A DNA stretch of 64,000 nt from Rugalucina vietnamica (GCA_964017185.1 OZ024875.1:32187456-32251455), one strand, 5' to 3'. Shown: positions 1-10,895, numbered from the stretch's first letter. Notes: generated from the letters alone by a model not told the origin. Made by a program: numbers and translations.

Positions 1-315
1 TTTTTACTCGCACATAAAATATTACAAGCACCAACACTAACGGACAAAGATGCTAATCAGTGTTGGTGACACTAAATAGTGAGTGAGTGGCAGTATAGTG
101 TTCTAGTGTTGCTAGCCGTGTTCTTTAATAAACATTGGTCCTTTAACATTCTTTAGTTAAATTTATATGAGCTAGTAAATCCTACTGGTTCTCCAACTAG
201 TAAAATTTCAATTCTCGACGCTGTTTTTTACTTAATAAAATTATTATAATTCCTTATTAAGCCCTACTTTCTCGATACCTTTTGTGACTGTTCAGTCTGG
301 TTTGTGTCGCGTTTG
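1..315. other. Intergenic or intronic sequence, nothing recognised
   Basis: AT-rich sequence without a convincing exon. A further 3' exon of the homeobox gene could lie here or beyond position 1, because homeobox exon 3 ends in an intact GTACGT donor, but I could not identify an acceptor with conserved coding after it. Confidence 0.4.
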
Positions 316-578
316 CATCAGGAAAACATGTCCGTGAAATGTGTACCCCCTCAAGCCCCACTTTCAGTATGTAGCAAAACTGGGGTATGCAGGGGTATAC
401 CTATTTTTCTTATTTTTGCTCCAAATCATAGTCTGGGTACTCGTCTCTAACGTGTACCCACAATCTATGTTTTGAGCAAAAATAGGAAAAATAGCAAAAC
501 TTTTCTACTGAAAATTTTCTTATTTTACAACTTTGAAAATCTCTGTATATTGCATGGGCATGGGCATGTTTTTGTATT
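316..578 (+). mobile_element. Family B TIR element (MITE-like), copy 1
   Basis: It begins CATCAGGAAAACATGTCCGT and ends with the inverted counterpart (GCATGGGCATG...). In between lie the family hallmarks: a CCCCACTTT...AAAACTGGGGTATGCAGGGG stretch and an internal inverted repeat built on GTGGGTAC/GTACCCAC. The centre of the hairpin has been lost in this copy. It lies about 40 bp downstream (in gene orientation) of the donor of homeobox exon 3. Full-length relatives are at 9461, 10216, 56527 and 58109. Confidence 0.8.
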
Positions 579-621
579 GGAAGACTCGACATAACCGACT
601 TCGACTGAAAGACGAACGTAC

Positions 622-810
622 CTTCGTTTCATCGTCAGCAGGAAGTCGAGAAGCTTTCGTCGGTGGTTGGTAGTCTTCTTCTGACGCATGCGCCGGAGCA
701 TCATTGGTAACGTCAGCCTCAGGCGCAGCCCGCTTCTTTGACTTGGTTGTTGCGGACTTTCTGGTTCCCCGCTTGCTGGATTTTCTGGAGCGTCGGTTCT
801 GGAACCACAC
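622..810 (-). CDS. Homeobox gene exon 3: homeodomain helix 3 and basic tail
   Basis: 63 codons in phase 0, bounded by acceptor TTTACAG (AG at 812-811) and donor GTACGT (621-620). It starts VWFQNRRSRKSSKRG, i.e. homeodomain residues 47-60, then a Lys/Arg/Ser-rich stretch resembling a nuclear localisation signal (KSKKR) and an acidic-to-polar region ending DDETK. The open frame runs past the donor, so a retained-intron isoform is possible, but the GTACGT donor is intact. The exon is sandwiched between a family B element and a family A element. Confidence 0.85.
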
Positions 811-3800
811 CTGTAAAGTATACAAAAAATATGAGCCTGTGTGTGAGAAAACCAAAAATTTGGGTTCCGACCAGGTCCGACACAAACTGGGCTGTACAGT
901 CACAGAAGATGGATAGAGGCTGGAAATTTTGGATTTAGAAAGAAGAGGAATTGTGCTATCCGTGTAGCGAAAACAAACGAAGCTGGTCTGCGCCTTTGTT
1001 TTCGCCAATGCAGATTGTTGGTTTTCTAATGCAGTGGCTCATATAATAAATGCAGTCATTTGGGCAGTTTCGATTGAATCACGAACTACACAACAACGGT
1101 AAGATTTAAGAACAAATCTTTTGTATGGTTTTGAAGGCAATATATATCTCTTTACTCTAAGTGAAGTAAGATCTCCCTGCCAAAAATTATCATTAGTCCG
1201 TTTTTCTCAACGACCTGTCTTATGAGAGCTTATTTTACAGTTTTGTATTTTTCAGTCTGCAGGTTTCCACAGAATGCATTAATCTGAAATGAGTTTCAGT
1301 TTCTTTTACATATATATGTGGTTTCAACATACATTCGACTCATTTCATACATATCAAGAAGGGGAGCGGGGTGGCGCGTCGGACACCGAATCGAGAGGTC
1401 CAGGGTTCGATCCCCACAGGTGTCACCGGGTTGTGTCCTTGAGCAAGACACATTAACTCCCAGCAGTACTGGTTAAACCCAGGAAGAGTTAGCTCCGTCC
1501 CGCCATGACTGAAAAATTGTTGACTTGGACGATAAGCCTCAATACAAACAAACAAATAAACATACATATCCAGAGAGGTGAACGTCGTTTTTCAGTTTTA
1601 TACGGTAAATTATTCTTCGAAAGCCATGTAATTGACATATTTCGAATCGGCAAAAATCACTGTAGAAACCGGGTAAGTTTAAATATGTAGGCGTAAGATT
1701 TAAATTGTTTACTACCGCTCTACGGCCCTTTCACGACAATTACGCCAAATTCATGAATACATGTAATAGGAATTTTGTTCTTGTAAACATGAAAATACAC
1801 TTTAAGTCTACCGAGTGGCGAATGAATTCATGATGCCCAGTGACTGTACATGCCTGTAGCATGCGTTTTAGGCCATCTTTAATGTCCTAAATGTACTGAA
1901 AATCAAAAATCTTGCACCACCCTGTTTTCGTTATTTTTTATGATTAAGTAGAACTATTTTAATTTCTAACATTATTTTTGGTTAATTCCAATATCAAATC
2001 TTTGACTTTGCAGCAATTTCAATAATGCGGCTGATAATGCAAAAATTTTTGGGCAAAAAGTGTAAAATTGCATTTTTTTTTTTTTTTTTTTTTTTTTAGA
2101 AAATCTATTATCAATGAGCTTTCATTGTACATGTTATCTGCATCATGACAGTAGCAGAAAAGCAATAAAACATTTTGAATTTTAGGGAATTTGAAGTTTT
2201 TACAGATTTTTGAAAAACGACATATTCGAAAGATTAACCGTTGGTTTTGAACAGATTTCATAAACAGAAGTCATATCCGTTTACTGTACTTCCGGTTTGC
2301 AAGCAGGAATTTTTAATTTTTATTTTACAACTGCCATTTAGTAATTTTTTGGGGGTTTATGTGTCATTGTACTGTTTTGAGATTGAACAACTTGCCCCAC
2401 ACAATCATTTTTGGGGGACCAAACAAAAAAGTCCCAGCAAAGCAGCGTAAAGATGGGTTACTTCGTACAGTTTTAAAGCAAAGGCAAAGCGCTTCAAATA
2501 AAGCACTAACTTTAAACTACTTTACTGGAATAATTTACTTTGTTACTTTATCTTATTGTTTTGGACAAGTTGTTTTGTCCTCACTCATTACAATGGCACA
2601 TAAAAATTAAAAGAATGTGAAAATGGTAACTGTAAAATCAAAATTAAAAATTATTGCATACAGACCGAAAGTACAGCTTCTCAGTGTTTATGAAATGTTT
2701 TAATACAGTAAAATGGGGTAGGTGCTTACTTGCCATAGCCTAAGAATGCATTTTTGTTTGTTTTCTTTGCTGTTTAAATGAAATTTTTAAAAATCACCGG
2801 TTAATTTTCCGAAAATGCAATTTTTCAATTAAAAAAAAACAACAACTCCAAATTCCCTATAATTCAAAATGTTTCATTGCTTTTCTGCTACTGTCATGAT
2901 GCAGATCACGTATACAATGAACACTCATTGAAAATTTGCATTGATAATCATTTTTTTCCTCAAAAATTGCAATTTTACACTTTTTGCCCCCAAAATTTTG
3001 CATTGTCATCCGCATTATTGAATTTGCTGCAAAGTCAAAGATTTGATATTGGAATTAACCATAAGTAATGTTAGTAATAAAAATAATTCACTTAAGAAAT
3101 GAATTTCATTTTTCTGGTATTCATGGAGCTATGAACCGCAGTGGGTCGCGTGCAAAGTGAATGAACCCCGAAGGGGTTCATGGAAGCTTTGCTAGCGACC
3201 CACTGCGGTTCATAGCTCCATGAACAACAGAAAAATTAAACTCATTGCTTATATTTACATTCATTTCTCTCTATCGCTTGTTGAAAAATCACCAAGGCGG
3301 TTACATTTACCAGCAAACAGAGAATCTACACACAATGTGTGTTCAAACAGCGGAACGGCGTCGACGTTTACAACGTCCAATCAGATTGGCGTGATTCATG
3401 TTTTTTGACGTCAAGTTTGGATTTCGTCACGTCGCGTGACACAATGTTGTTCATGGAAGTATGAACACAGATGAACATCTAATGAATCATCTAAGAAGGT
3501 TTTAGAAAAATGTAAATATTTAATCATAAAATAACAAAAACAGGGTGGTGCAAGATTTTTGATTTGTGTCCGACCAATAGTCGGTCGGTACTGAAAGATA
3601 ATATTTTTGTTTGACTTTTACAGAGGATAGCTTTAAATTTCTATTCAGAATCTCTTCATACTGTATGACTGCACAATATTGCATTCAGACAAATAAATAA
3701 TATTTTGAAAAAAAAAAAAAAAAATAAGTAATTCAAAGACTGAAAAATAAAAAAATCTTCCTTGTGAATGTCAATAATTTTTTTGGGTACGTAAGGGCAG

Positions 3801-4703
3801 TCGGGTGACGGCAAACAGTGAATTTTTTAAGGTCAGGGTTAGCGTGATAACTTATAAATAAATCATAAAACGCATACCTGTATTCTGGCCTCTGGGACCC
3901 CAATCTCTACCGACAGTCTCTCCCGCTGTTGGATGTCTGGGTACTGAGTCTGATCGAATAACTCTTCCATCTTCTCTATCGCCTCCCGCGTGTACACCGT
4001 TCTACTGCGCCTGCGCCGTGGGACCAAAGAGTCAGAACCTGGAAATATGAATTGCTATTAGATCATATATACAGGGCATATAAAGTTGGCATAATATAAT
4101 TTCACCAAAACCTTTAACTTAAAAAAAAAATACATGTACTCATGCAGCCATGGTAACCGATCAAGTTTGAGTAAAAATGAGCCACGGAGAATGCCCTACA
4201 TCTACAAATTGTAAACTGAAAAGTCTTATTTCAAATGTTAGATGTGCCTTGTACCCGATCTTGATGTTTGAAAAGTTTACTGAATCATAGTTAATAACTT
4301 AAGCCTAGGTTACATTTGCCCTACGATTGACTTGCGATGATCGTACGATGCCATTTTTTTTTTTTGCATTTTCGTGCGGTCTCCGGCGCAGGGTGACCCT
4401 ACGATGCCCCACGATTCTACGGCTTCCTGCGGCTTCCTACGACCTCCGTAGCCTCTACGATTTTGTCGTAGTCTGCACTTTTACAAATTTTAAAAATCGT
4501 AAGACCGTAGTCCGTAGGCACGACGTAGGTAGCATCATCGTACGGGCGCCTTACGGAAACCCTGCGATGATCGTGCGGTCACCGGTTATATCACTAGTTT
4601 ATTAAAATCGTACGGACACATAACATCGTACGGCTATCGTAGGGAGAGCGCAAGAAATCGTAAGGACTCCTCACGGCCATCGCACGGGCTCCGGACGATT
4701 TCA

Positions 4704-4776
<73 letters not shown>

Positions 4777-7700
4777 AGTGTGCGGAGACCCTTTGATTTC
4801 CCTACGATCTCCAAACAGTTCCGACTCAGGACATCGAAGAAAGCTAAAACAAGAAACCGAACGATGCCCGTATGAAATGTAAACACCTACGTCGTAGCAC
4901 ATGATCACATTCGATTTTTAAAAAATCGTAGGGAAATCGCGGACCGAAAAATCGTACAATGATCGGGGCAAATGTAACCTACTAGGCATGACCTCTTGCG
5001 GCCTCCCTACGATCACTGTACGATTTTTGTTCCCAAATTATCATAAAAAAATCGTGCGGTGACCGCTCGATTATCGCAGGGTATCCGTACGGTGTCCGTT
5101 TAATGCCCTACGACGTGTCTACGGTCTACGGTCTTACGATTTTAAAATTTGTAGAATCTAATAGTGCAGACTATTACAAGATCGTAGAGGCTACGGAGAT
5201 CGTAGGAAGTCGTAGAATCGTAGGGACATCGTAAGGTCACCCTGCGGAGGCCGCACGAAAATGCAAAAAATGGCATCGTACGATCATCGCAAGCTAATCG
5301 TAAGCCAAATGTAACCAAGGCATCAGTCAGAAGTCCAAGGGACTCCGTACGATATCCACTAACAGTCTGCGGAGACCCTACGACTACCGTGCGGCCTCCT
5401 TGCGTTTTGTATCAAAACGTATAGGGACTCCGTACGGACAACGCACGGGATCCGTACGATATCTACGTATTATCTGTAGAGACATACGACTGCCGTACGA
5501 TCGCCTTGCGTTTTTTGTATGAGAACGTCGACAAATGGCAGATCAAAAAAATCGCACGATGCCCGTATGAATTGTTAACACATACGTCGTAGCCCACGAT
5601 CTCCTACGATGTCTAAAAATCGTAGAGAAAATCGCAGACCGAAAAATCGTACGATGATCGGGGCAAATGTAGCCTAGGCTTTAATAGCAAACAATTGTTT
5701 TTAAATCATTTCGTTTTATCATAAATATGTCTTCTTAAGAAAGGTTAAAAATACCTCGACTGATTCTATTAACATGATTCTATTAGTCTAGATGAGTCCT
5801 GTAAAACCAAGTCTAACAAATTACTCTAAGTTTGACTGTCGAAATTATCAAGGGCATTTGAGTAATGATTTCAAGCATCAGAAACCCACTGTAACCAATA
5901 ACCATGGTTACCACGAGAACTTGCACAGTATTCGCTTTTAACATGTTCATTGGTTGCTTGGTATTCAACACCCATTTTTGTTTTGTATCCTTTCATAAAA
6001 TGCATTTATGATTACATGTTTGTAATATGGTGACTTTCACGTTTACTTCATGTTTGTCATAAGGAAATTTTAGCTGCCAAAGCGTCAAACTAAAATTATA
6101 CTAGAAGCGTTAAAAAAAACATGCAAAATTTATTTTTTGCAACCCAGTAGAACCAGTCACCCCCCCCCCCCCATACACACGCACAACAACAAACAACAAC
6201 ATGCTGGTCCTTAACATGACACAGCATCTCATGGCAGATATACTAAGCATAAAAATGATACTTTAAGGATGTTCGCTGCTAGAATTCAAGACATTTCGGA
6301 ACTTCCGTATTTTATTTTGTTGAATATCTTGTAAACGGTTGCAGATAGTTTCCTAATATTTTATATTTGAATGCATATTGATGATATGAATTGAACGAGT
6401 CATGTAGATTGTCAATCTAAGGAACTTCATTTTTGACCCCATTTTCTGCACCTAAGTTTATCATAGAAAAATTTTACGTGTCAGAAAAATTTAGGAGGTA
6501 GGGTAGATTAAACTTGAATTTACACAACTTAAAATTACTTGCACCGATTTAATCGTTTATTTTAGCAGAAGCAGATGTATACAATGCCATCTTTCTTTGG
6601 CGTGCAAATTTTAAAATTTTGGGTGTTTTTATGAAATGGAGTGTAAGAAATAAACCCGGGGAAATATAACAGTCGAAAAGGGCTCAAAATGACGATTTTC
6701 AAGTTGTTGGTTCTCTCCTATATGCACACTACCTAGTATTTTTCATTCGAAAAAATATGAACAAATTCTATGTTGTGTGAAAATACAAGAAAAAGTTTGA
6801 ATCTACAAATATGGATTTGGCACATTTATAGAATATTGAATTTTTCCGACTTTTCAAGTTAGGGATTAGGGTTGTTGAATGAATCGAAGAAATTAGTCAT
6901 CCACTTCAAGTTGCATTTTTTTGCATGTTTTAGGTCGAAAATAGTCAGCGTTAAACAAAATGGCTTTTGAAAGCATTCGTGATGTATTGTTTGTATGTGT
7001 GAAAGAATTTAAAATTAAATTATTTTTTCTAATTTTCAAACATGGTATTTAGAGGTCTCATTCAGAGGCCTGTAGCTTGAAAAAAAAAATGCACACTACC
7101 CTATATTTATTTTGTTTTCATATGTCTTATTTTATTTTAAAAAAGAGTGGTTAGAAAAACGTGTGAATACTTTTGCATTAGCGGCGAACATCCTTAAGTA
7201 TGTTTCACTAGAATCACTACAAAGCCAAGAAGCGGCTGAAAATTAAATGCCTAAACTATGAGGGCATTTGCGAATGTCGAAGGTGCATTCACCATTTTTG
7301 CATTATTTGCTGGTTCCCAGCATACAAAAAGTCAATATTGGAAATGCAGGTAGCGCCAAAACCACCCTGACCTCAAGTTTTGGTTACCTGTATTTCCAAT
7401 ATTTATTATTGCTATGCTGGAAACCAGTCGATAATGCAAAAATGGTGAATGCGTGTGTATGTATATACATCTACCATACTGTAGCTCGTTTCACGAAGCT
7501 CACTTAGGACATATCTTATCTTATGATCAAGACTAATCTTAGGAGTGACTTATGATCTATCTTAACGGTAAGACTAATCTTATGTTTGAAGTTGTGACTT
7601 GCTCATAAGATTTATCTCATTTCAAGGTCAAACACACCAAACAGTTAGTTTCAAGTATGTAAAATCATAGAATTGATTTGATATTGGTGATAGCTCGGTG

Positions 7701-10700
7701 GAGTTTGCATGTAATTAAATTAGTACTTTTGCCATAATATGAACCAGGCGATCCGAGATCGAATCCATTTTTCTCTGTGTTTTCTTTTCTTTTTTTCTTT
7801 CTGTTTCAATATAAATACATGTACTTAAATCTACCAACTGTTTTATTGTAATGCTTTAGACTATTTCGTCTGCAAATCGAAACCACATCTCTTTAACACC
7901 ACTGTTTGTCTTATACACTGTATGATAAACCTGATGCATCGGGCGGCCGATCTGTTTATCAAAACCCTGTTCCGATTTGGGGAAATATATTAAACTTAGG
8001 TCTAGTTATACTCGCAATTATATATACAGCTCATGATGTTTGCAGTTAAAATAAAAATTGGGCCCATTGGGGCCCTGAGAAATTATAGATAGGCTTCTTC
8101 TATCGCTCCAAGTAGAGCTTATACGCTGTGATTAGGCTACTGGTTAACCGCTCAGGTCTGAGCCTGCCTCGAAACCGTGGTAAAGTCAAACCATCCATAC
8201 ACATAAGCCTTACTGTGGTACTTTATACTGAGCCAAACACAACGCATCACGAGTATGGCATGTTTTCGCATTTCAATGAAATGTAAGACAGTCTACCATA
8301 CATATGCTGGTCAGCAATCGCCTTTGAATTAATAGGGTACAAAAGTGTTTGGTTTTCATAGTATGGACCATTTAGCTCGAATGAGATTGACCAAAGCGGT
8401 TATTTTGGTGGCATGTGCTTCCTGAGAGATTCTGGAAGTCAGTTTTAATAAAATTGCTTCCTTTTGGATCGTGAAATAATGATTAATTTCTTGAAGCGCA
8501 TAATACAGAATGTTACAACCAGATGTTGTTAGATGTGTCAATTGCCCGGCAATCTAATCCAGTGGAAATAAAGATTATTTGTATAACATAACAAATAAGC
8601 CGATGTTGCGTTATAAGTTTGGCTGAGTATATTTGAAGCACGTTTTGGATGCCATGACATCCTAATTTTGTATGAACGTCCCATGAAATGGAGGCAACGT
8701 CTCTGCATGAACATAGCTGTTGACTGTGGTTCAGCATTAACTCAAACTAACTATAATAAAATGTATTCTACTGGCGTTTATCAATACTCAACCAATGAAT
8801 TAAAAATATGACTCGGTGGCTCGGTGGTAAGCTATGTCGTCTTCTGTCCAGGCGATCCGAGTTCGAATCCAGTCTAGATAATATTTTGTTGTTTGTTGCC
8901 CTCACATAAACACGTCCGCCATTTTTAGTTTACTATTAAATAAGATCAATCATAAGTTGTGTCCTATTATTAGGACTAAAGTTATGACATTTTAAGGATG
9001 AGACATATATTAACCGAAATTAGTCCTAAGTTCAAACTTAGGATAAAATATGTCTTAAAACGCTTTGTGAAACGAGCCCCAGACCAACATTCTTTATGCA
9101 CAAAAACTGGAAATTTTCGGCAGATTTCTACAGATGGATTTTAATACCATTCTCCCGTGTTGCTACTCGTTTACCATTGTCGTTTTTACCTAGATCCGTG
9201 ACGTACTTGCTTAATGGAAAACAGATACATGTACAAATACAAATGTCAATAAAAAAGGGCTTATTAAACTCGGACATAAAGATATTATTCTATTATTATG
9301 CATGATGCAAATATATTTTCAGTCAAACCTTAGAATTCATGGTCCAATTTGTGTTGATTTCACGAAAAGTGGTAAAATCAATCAAAATTTCAAAAATTCC
9401 ATCAGTATTTGACCAGGGTCTCTGGAGAGATCTTGATTTGACAAAAAGTCATTCACTCTCCATCAGGAAAACATGTCCGTGCAATATATACGCCCTTGAA
9501 CCCCACTTTTTTTTTATAGAAAAACTGGGGTAGGCAGTGGTATACCTATTTTCTTATTTTTGCTCCAAAACATAGATTGTGGGTACTCGTTAGAACCGTC
9601 TCGCCGAGGCGGTTCTAACATGTGCCCACAATCTATGTTTTGAGCAGAAATAAGAAAAATATCCAAAATTTTCAATTTTTACAACTTGAGAAAAAAAACC
9701 TGTATATTACATGGGCGTGCTTTCGTAATGTGTCATAGTCCCTGGCAATCAGTATTCCAAATATGAAGGTATGAAGATTCTTAATTTCTAGCCACTGGTT
9801 TATTTTTTTCTTTGAGATATCATGTCTTGCACACTGGCACACTGAGACTTTTTTTTAAATATTCAAAGAAGAGAACATAAACTATCGCCGGAGTTTTCCA
9901 AGCCCAAGAATAATATGGAATATAGAATGTTAGGACACCTAACATCCACGATTCATCTTTTGAATTTCTCCTAAAAATCAATCAAAGTTTAAATTGATTT
10001 TAAATATTTTTTTCAAAGGGGGATAATTCAAAAGAGGCATGACTCGGAAAATAATCCGTCAGTTTCCTGGTGTCTGACATAGGCTTTACTACTACATGCA
10101 TGCATGCAATTACGTGACTTACGTGGAATGTTTCCACACCAACAAAAAAAAAACAAAAAAAAAAAAAACACCTAAGTAGTACATGTATGTCTAGCCCTTT
10201 TTCTTAATAAACATACATCACGAAAACATGTCCGTGTAATGTTTACCCCCTTATACCCCACTTGTATACAGCAAAACTGGGGGTATGCAGGTGTATGCTT
10301 ATTTTCCTTATTTTTGCTCCAAAACATAAATTGTGGGTACTCGTTAGAACCGCCTCGGCAAGGCGGTTCTAACGTGTACCCACAATCTTTGTTTTGAGCA
10401 AAAATAAGAAAAATATCAAAAATTTTCTACGGAAAATTTTCAATTTTTAAAACTTAAAAAATCACTGTATATTGCATGGGCAAGTTTTCGTAATGTATAA
10501 CATTTTGTGCAATATTGGAATATGAATACATGATTCTGTAATTATATGTATATATTTTTTGTCGTTTTGTCCTTTGTCTTTATTATACGAGCGTATGTAT
10601 TGAATTTTGTATGCTCTTCACTTGTTGGAGGAAATAAAGAATATTATTATTATTATATTATTATCAACTAAAATAAAATGTTCAAGCTGTTCAGTAACAG

Positions 10701-10763
10701 ACGGACATCACCATGAAATGCAAATGAAGGCTTGTGCACGTTATGCAAAAAGTAAATTCATAA

Positions 10764-10839
<76 letters not shown>

Positions 10840-10895
10840 TTACCTTCAATTCCCAAAATTGAGGCCACTGAGTAATCCGACATTGGAATCGCCAT
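622..10895 (-). CDS. PRD-class homeobox transcription factor (gene-level model, 3' incomplete)
   Basis: Predicted nuclear DNA-binding regulator. Joined exons 10895-10844, 4038-3878 and 810-622 give 134 in-frame residues. Residues 8-15 read YSVASILG, an eh1/octapeptide-like Groucho-recruiting motif. The homeodomain starts about ten residues later with RRRSRTVYTREAIEKMEELF and has F20, Y25, P26, D27, R31, W48, F49, Q50, N51 and R53 as expected. The intron between homeodomain codons 46 and 47 is a classic PRD-class position. Gln50 and the absence of a paired domain make it PRD-like; the PEARIQVWFQNRRSR helix 3 recalls Mix/Sebox-type proteins, but I cannot assign a family. A basic Ser/Lys/Arg tail follows. 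Introns are 6.8 and 3.1 kb and full of TEs. The C-terminus was not found, so the last exon or exons are missing. Confidence 0.85.
832..1041 (-). mobile_element. Family A TIR element, copy 1 (central hairpin eroded)
   Basis: Bounded by TGAGCC...GGCTCA. It contains the conserved blocks GGTCCGACACAAAC, GTACAGTCACAGAAGA, TAGCGAAAACAAA and CGCCTTTGTTTTCGCC. The central palindrome has collapsed compared with the copy at 11288. Its end is 20 bp from the AG of homeobox exon 3. Confidence 0.8.
1042..1360. other. Intronic sequence, nothing recognised
   Basis: AT-rich part of homeobox intron 2 with no ORF, repeat or structure that I can support. Confidence 0.5.
1361..1570 (+). mobile_element. tRNA-derived SINE
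   Basis: The tRNA-like head has a box A-like GGGGTGGCGCGTCGG and a box B GGTTCGATCCC at 1404-1414. It is followed by the conserved body TTGTGTCCTTGAGCAAGACAC...TTAACTC...TACTGGTTAA, then CATGACTGAAAAATTGTTGACT and an (AAAC)n-type tail. Related copies are at 40271-40512 and 40575-40850 (+), and at 20965-21141, 57070-57220 and 62000-62210 (-). Confidence 0.8.
1900..3566. repeat. Large inverted-repeat element with internal deletions and insertions
   Basis: The ends match in inverted orientation: AAATCAAAAATCTTGCACCA at 1900 against its complement ending at 3566. A second pair of inner blocks also matches: CAATATCAAATCTTTGACTT near 1989 against AAGTCAAAGATTTGATATTG near 3033, and the TGTACATGTTATCTGCATCATGAC block near 2128 against GTCATGATGCAGATCACGTATAC near 2895. 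A poly-T tract (2072-2097) lies in the left arm. No transposase ORF is visible, so this is a non-autonomous foldback-type DNA element in homeobox intron 2. Confidence 0.7.
3120..3224. repeat. Hairpin with perfect 30-bp arms
   Basis: TTCATGGAGCTATGAACCGC... at 3120-3149 is exactly complementary to 3195-3224. The loop carries a smaller hairpin (GAACCCCGAAGGGGTTC). GTTCATGGAAGTATGAAC near 3449-3466 repeats the terminal words, so this looks like a MITE of about 350 bp nested in the 1900-3566 element. Confidence 0.7.
3567..3877. other. Intronic sequence with a poly-A tract
   Basis: Intron 2 sequence between the inverted-repeat element and homeobox exon 2. It has a poly-A run at about 3709-3724 and nothing else that I recognise. 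Confidence 0.5.
3878..4038 (-). CDS. Homeobox gene exon 2: homeodomain residues 1-46
   Basis: 161 nt between acceptor TTTCCAG (AG at 4040-4039) and donor GTATGC (3877-3876). The first two bases GT complete a Gly codon begun by the last G of exon 1, then 53 codons follow, ending ...GVPEARIQ in phase 0. It contains the N-terminal arm RRRSR, helix 1 (REAIEKMEELFDQ, with Met rather than Leu at position 16) and helix 2 (DIQQRERLSVEIG). Confidence 0.9.
4301..5682. mobile_element. TIR element with a TACGAT-word interior
   Basis: Ends AAGCCTAGGTTACATTTGCC and the complement of AAGCCTAGGCTACATTTGCC form TIRs. The whole interior is filled with variants of CGTACGAT, CCTACGA and ACGGAG in both orientations. 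Large inverted arms pair about 4320-4520 with 5110-5320, and partial TIR copies occur near 4966-4985. A (CTTA)n microsatellite lies at about 4707-4774. No transposase ORF is seen. It sits in homeobox intron 1. Confidence 0.75.
4707..4774 (+). repeat. (CTTA)n microsatellite
   Basis: About 17 tandem CTTA units with one interruption, inside the TACGAT-word element. Confidence 0.95.
6261..7197. mobile_element. Non-autonomous TIR element with TA target site
   Basis: CTTTAAGGATGTTCGCTGC at the left and GCGGCGAACATCCTTAAG at the right are TIRs flanked by TA on both sides, which is consistent with a Tc1/mariner-type target site. The 0.9 kb interior is AT-rich with no transposase ORF. It sits in homeobox intron 1. 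Confidence 0.7.
7284..7452. repeat. Long imperfect hairpin (~70-bp arms)
   Basis: GCATTCACCATTTTTGCATT at 7284 pairs with AATGCAAAAATGGTGAATGC ending near 7452. Pairing continues inward through the CTGGTTCCCAGCAT and AATATTGGAAATGCAGGTA blocks, with a loop of about 30 nt. This is a MITE or inverted-repeat relic in homeobox intron 1. Confidence 0.75.
7484..9077. mobile_element. TIR element with CTTAGGACT-type words and embedded SINE-like sequences
   Basis: The TIRs are GCTCGTTTCACGAAGC (left) and the complement of GCTCGTTTCACAAAGC (right). The flanks of the interior repeat CTTAGGA, TAAGACTAATCTTA and ACTTATGATC words in both orientations. Two tRNA-like pieces lie inside: AGCTCGGTGGAGTTTGC...GGCGATCCGAGATCGAATCC near 7692-7765 and CTCGGTGGCTCGGTGGTAAG...GATCCGAGTTCGAATCC near 8813-8875. 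A dispersed repeat fragment is at 8060-8240. Confidence 0.65.
8060..8240 (+). repeat. Dispersed repeat R, fragment
   Basis: Words GGGCCC...TAGGCTTCTTCTATCGCTCC, TTACTGGTTAACCGCTCAGGTCTGAGCCTG-type and CCATCCATAC...ATAAGCCTTA recur at 11795-12110 (-), 39720-40010 (+) and 41515-41835 (+). The fuller copies end in GTTGACT...CTAAGCATCAACTCAAA, resembling a SINE tail. Confidence 0.65.
9461..9730 (+). mobile_element. Family B TIR element, copy 2 (near complete)
   Basis: CATCAGGAAAACATGTCCGT start and GCTTTCGTAATG end. The internal hairpin reads GATTGTGGGTACTCGTTAGA...CCGCCTCGGCGAGG-type, then its complement. It sits in homeobox intron 1. Confidence 0.85.
10216..10495 (+). mobile_element. Family B TIR element, copy 3 (best TIRs)
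   Basis: CATCACGAAAACATG at the left and CAAGTTTTCGTAATG at the right are inverted; a TA is present on both flanks (ACATA | TATAAC). The internal palindrome AGAACCGCCTCGGC|AAGGCGGTTCT lies between GTGGGTAC and GTACCCAC arms. Confidence 0.85.
10762..10836 (+). repeat. (AAAT)n microsatellite next to the exon 1 donor
   Basis: About 18 AAAT units. On the gene strand, homeobox intron 1 begins GTAAGTGA and runs straight into (TTTA)n. Confidence 0.95.
10844..10895 (-). CDS. Homeobox gene exon 1 (coding part): eh1-like N-terminus
   Basis: ATG at 10895 in good context (AAAAAGATGG), 17 codons plus one base, then the perfect donor GTAAGT (10843-10838). It encodes MAIPMSDYSVASILGIE. The leftover G joins GT of exon 2 to make Gly, so phase and content both fit. 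YSVASILG matches the eh1/octapeptide pattern (aromatic-S-[IV]-x-x-I-L-G) found near the N-terminus of many PRD-class proteins. No other plausible start lies between this and exon 2. Confidence 0.75.

Noticed and set aside
622-810. Homeobox exon 3 reading on through its donor as the true C-terminus
   Set aside because: The extended frame runs into the family B element and the GTACGT donor is intact; kept only as a possible retained-intron variant.
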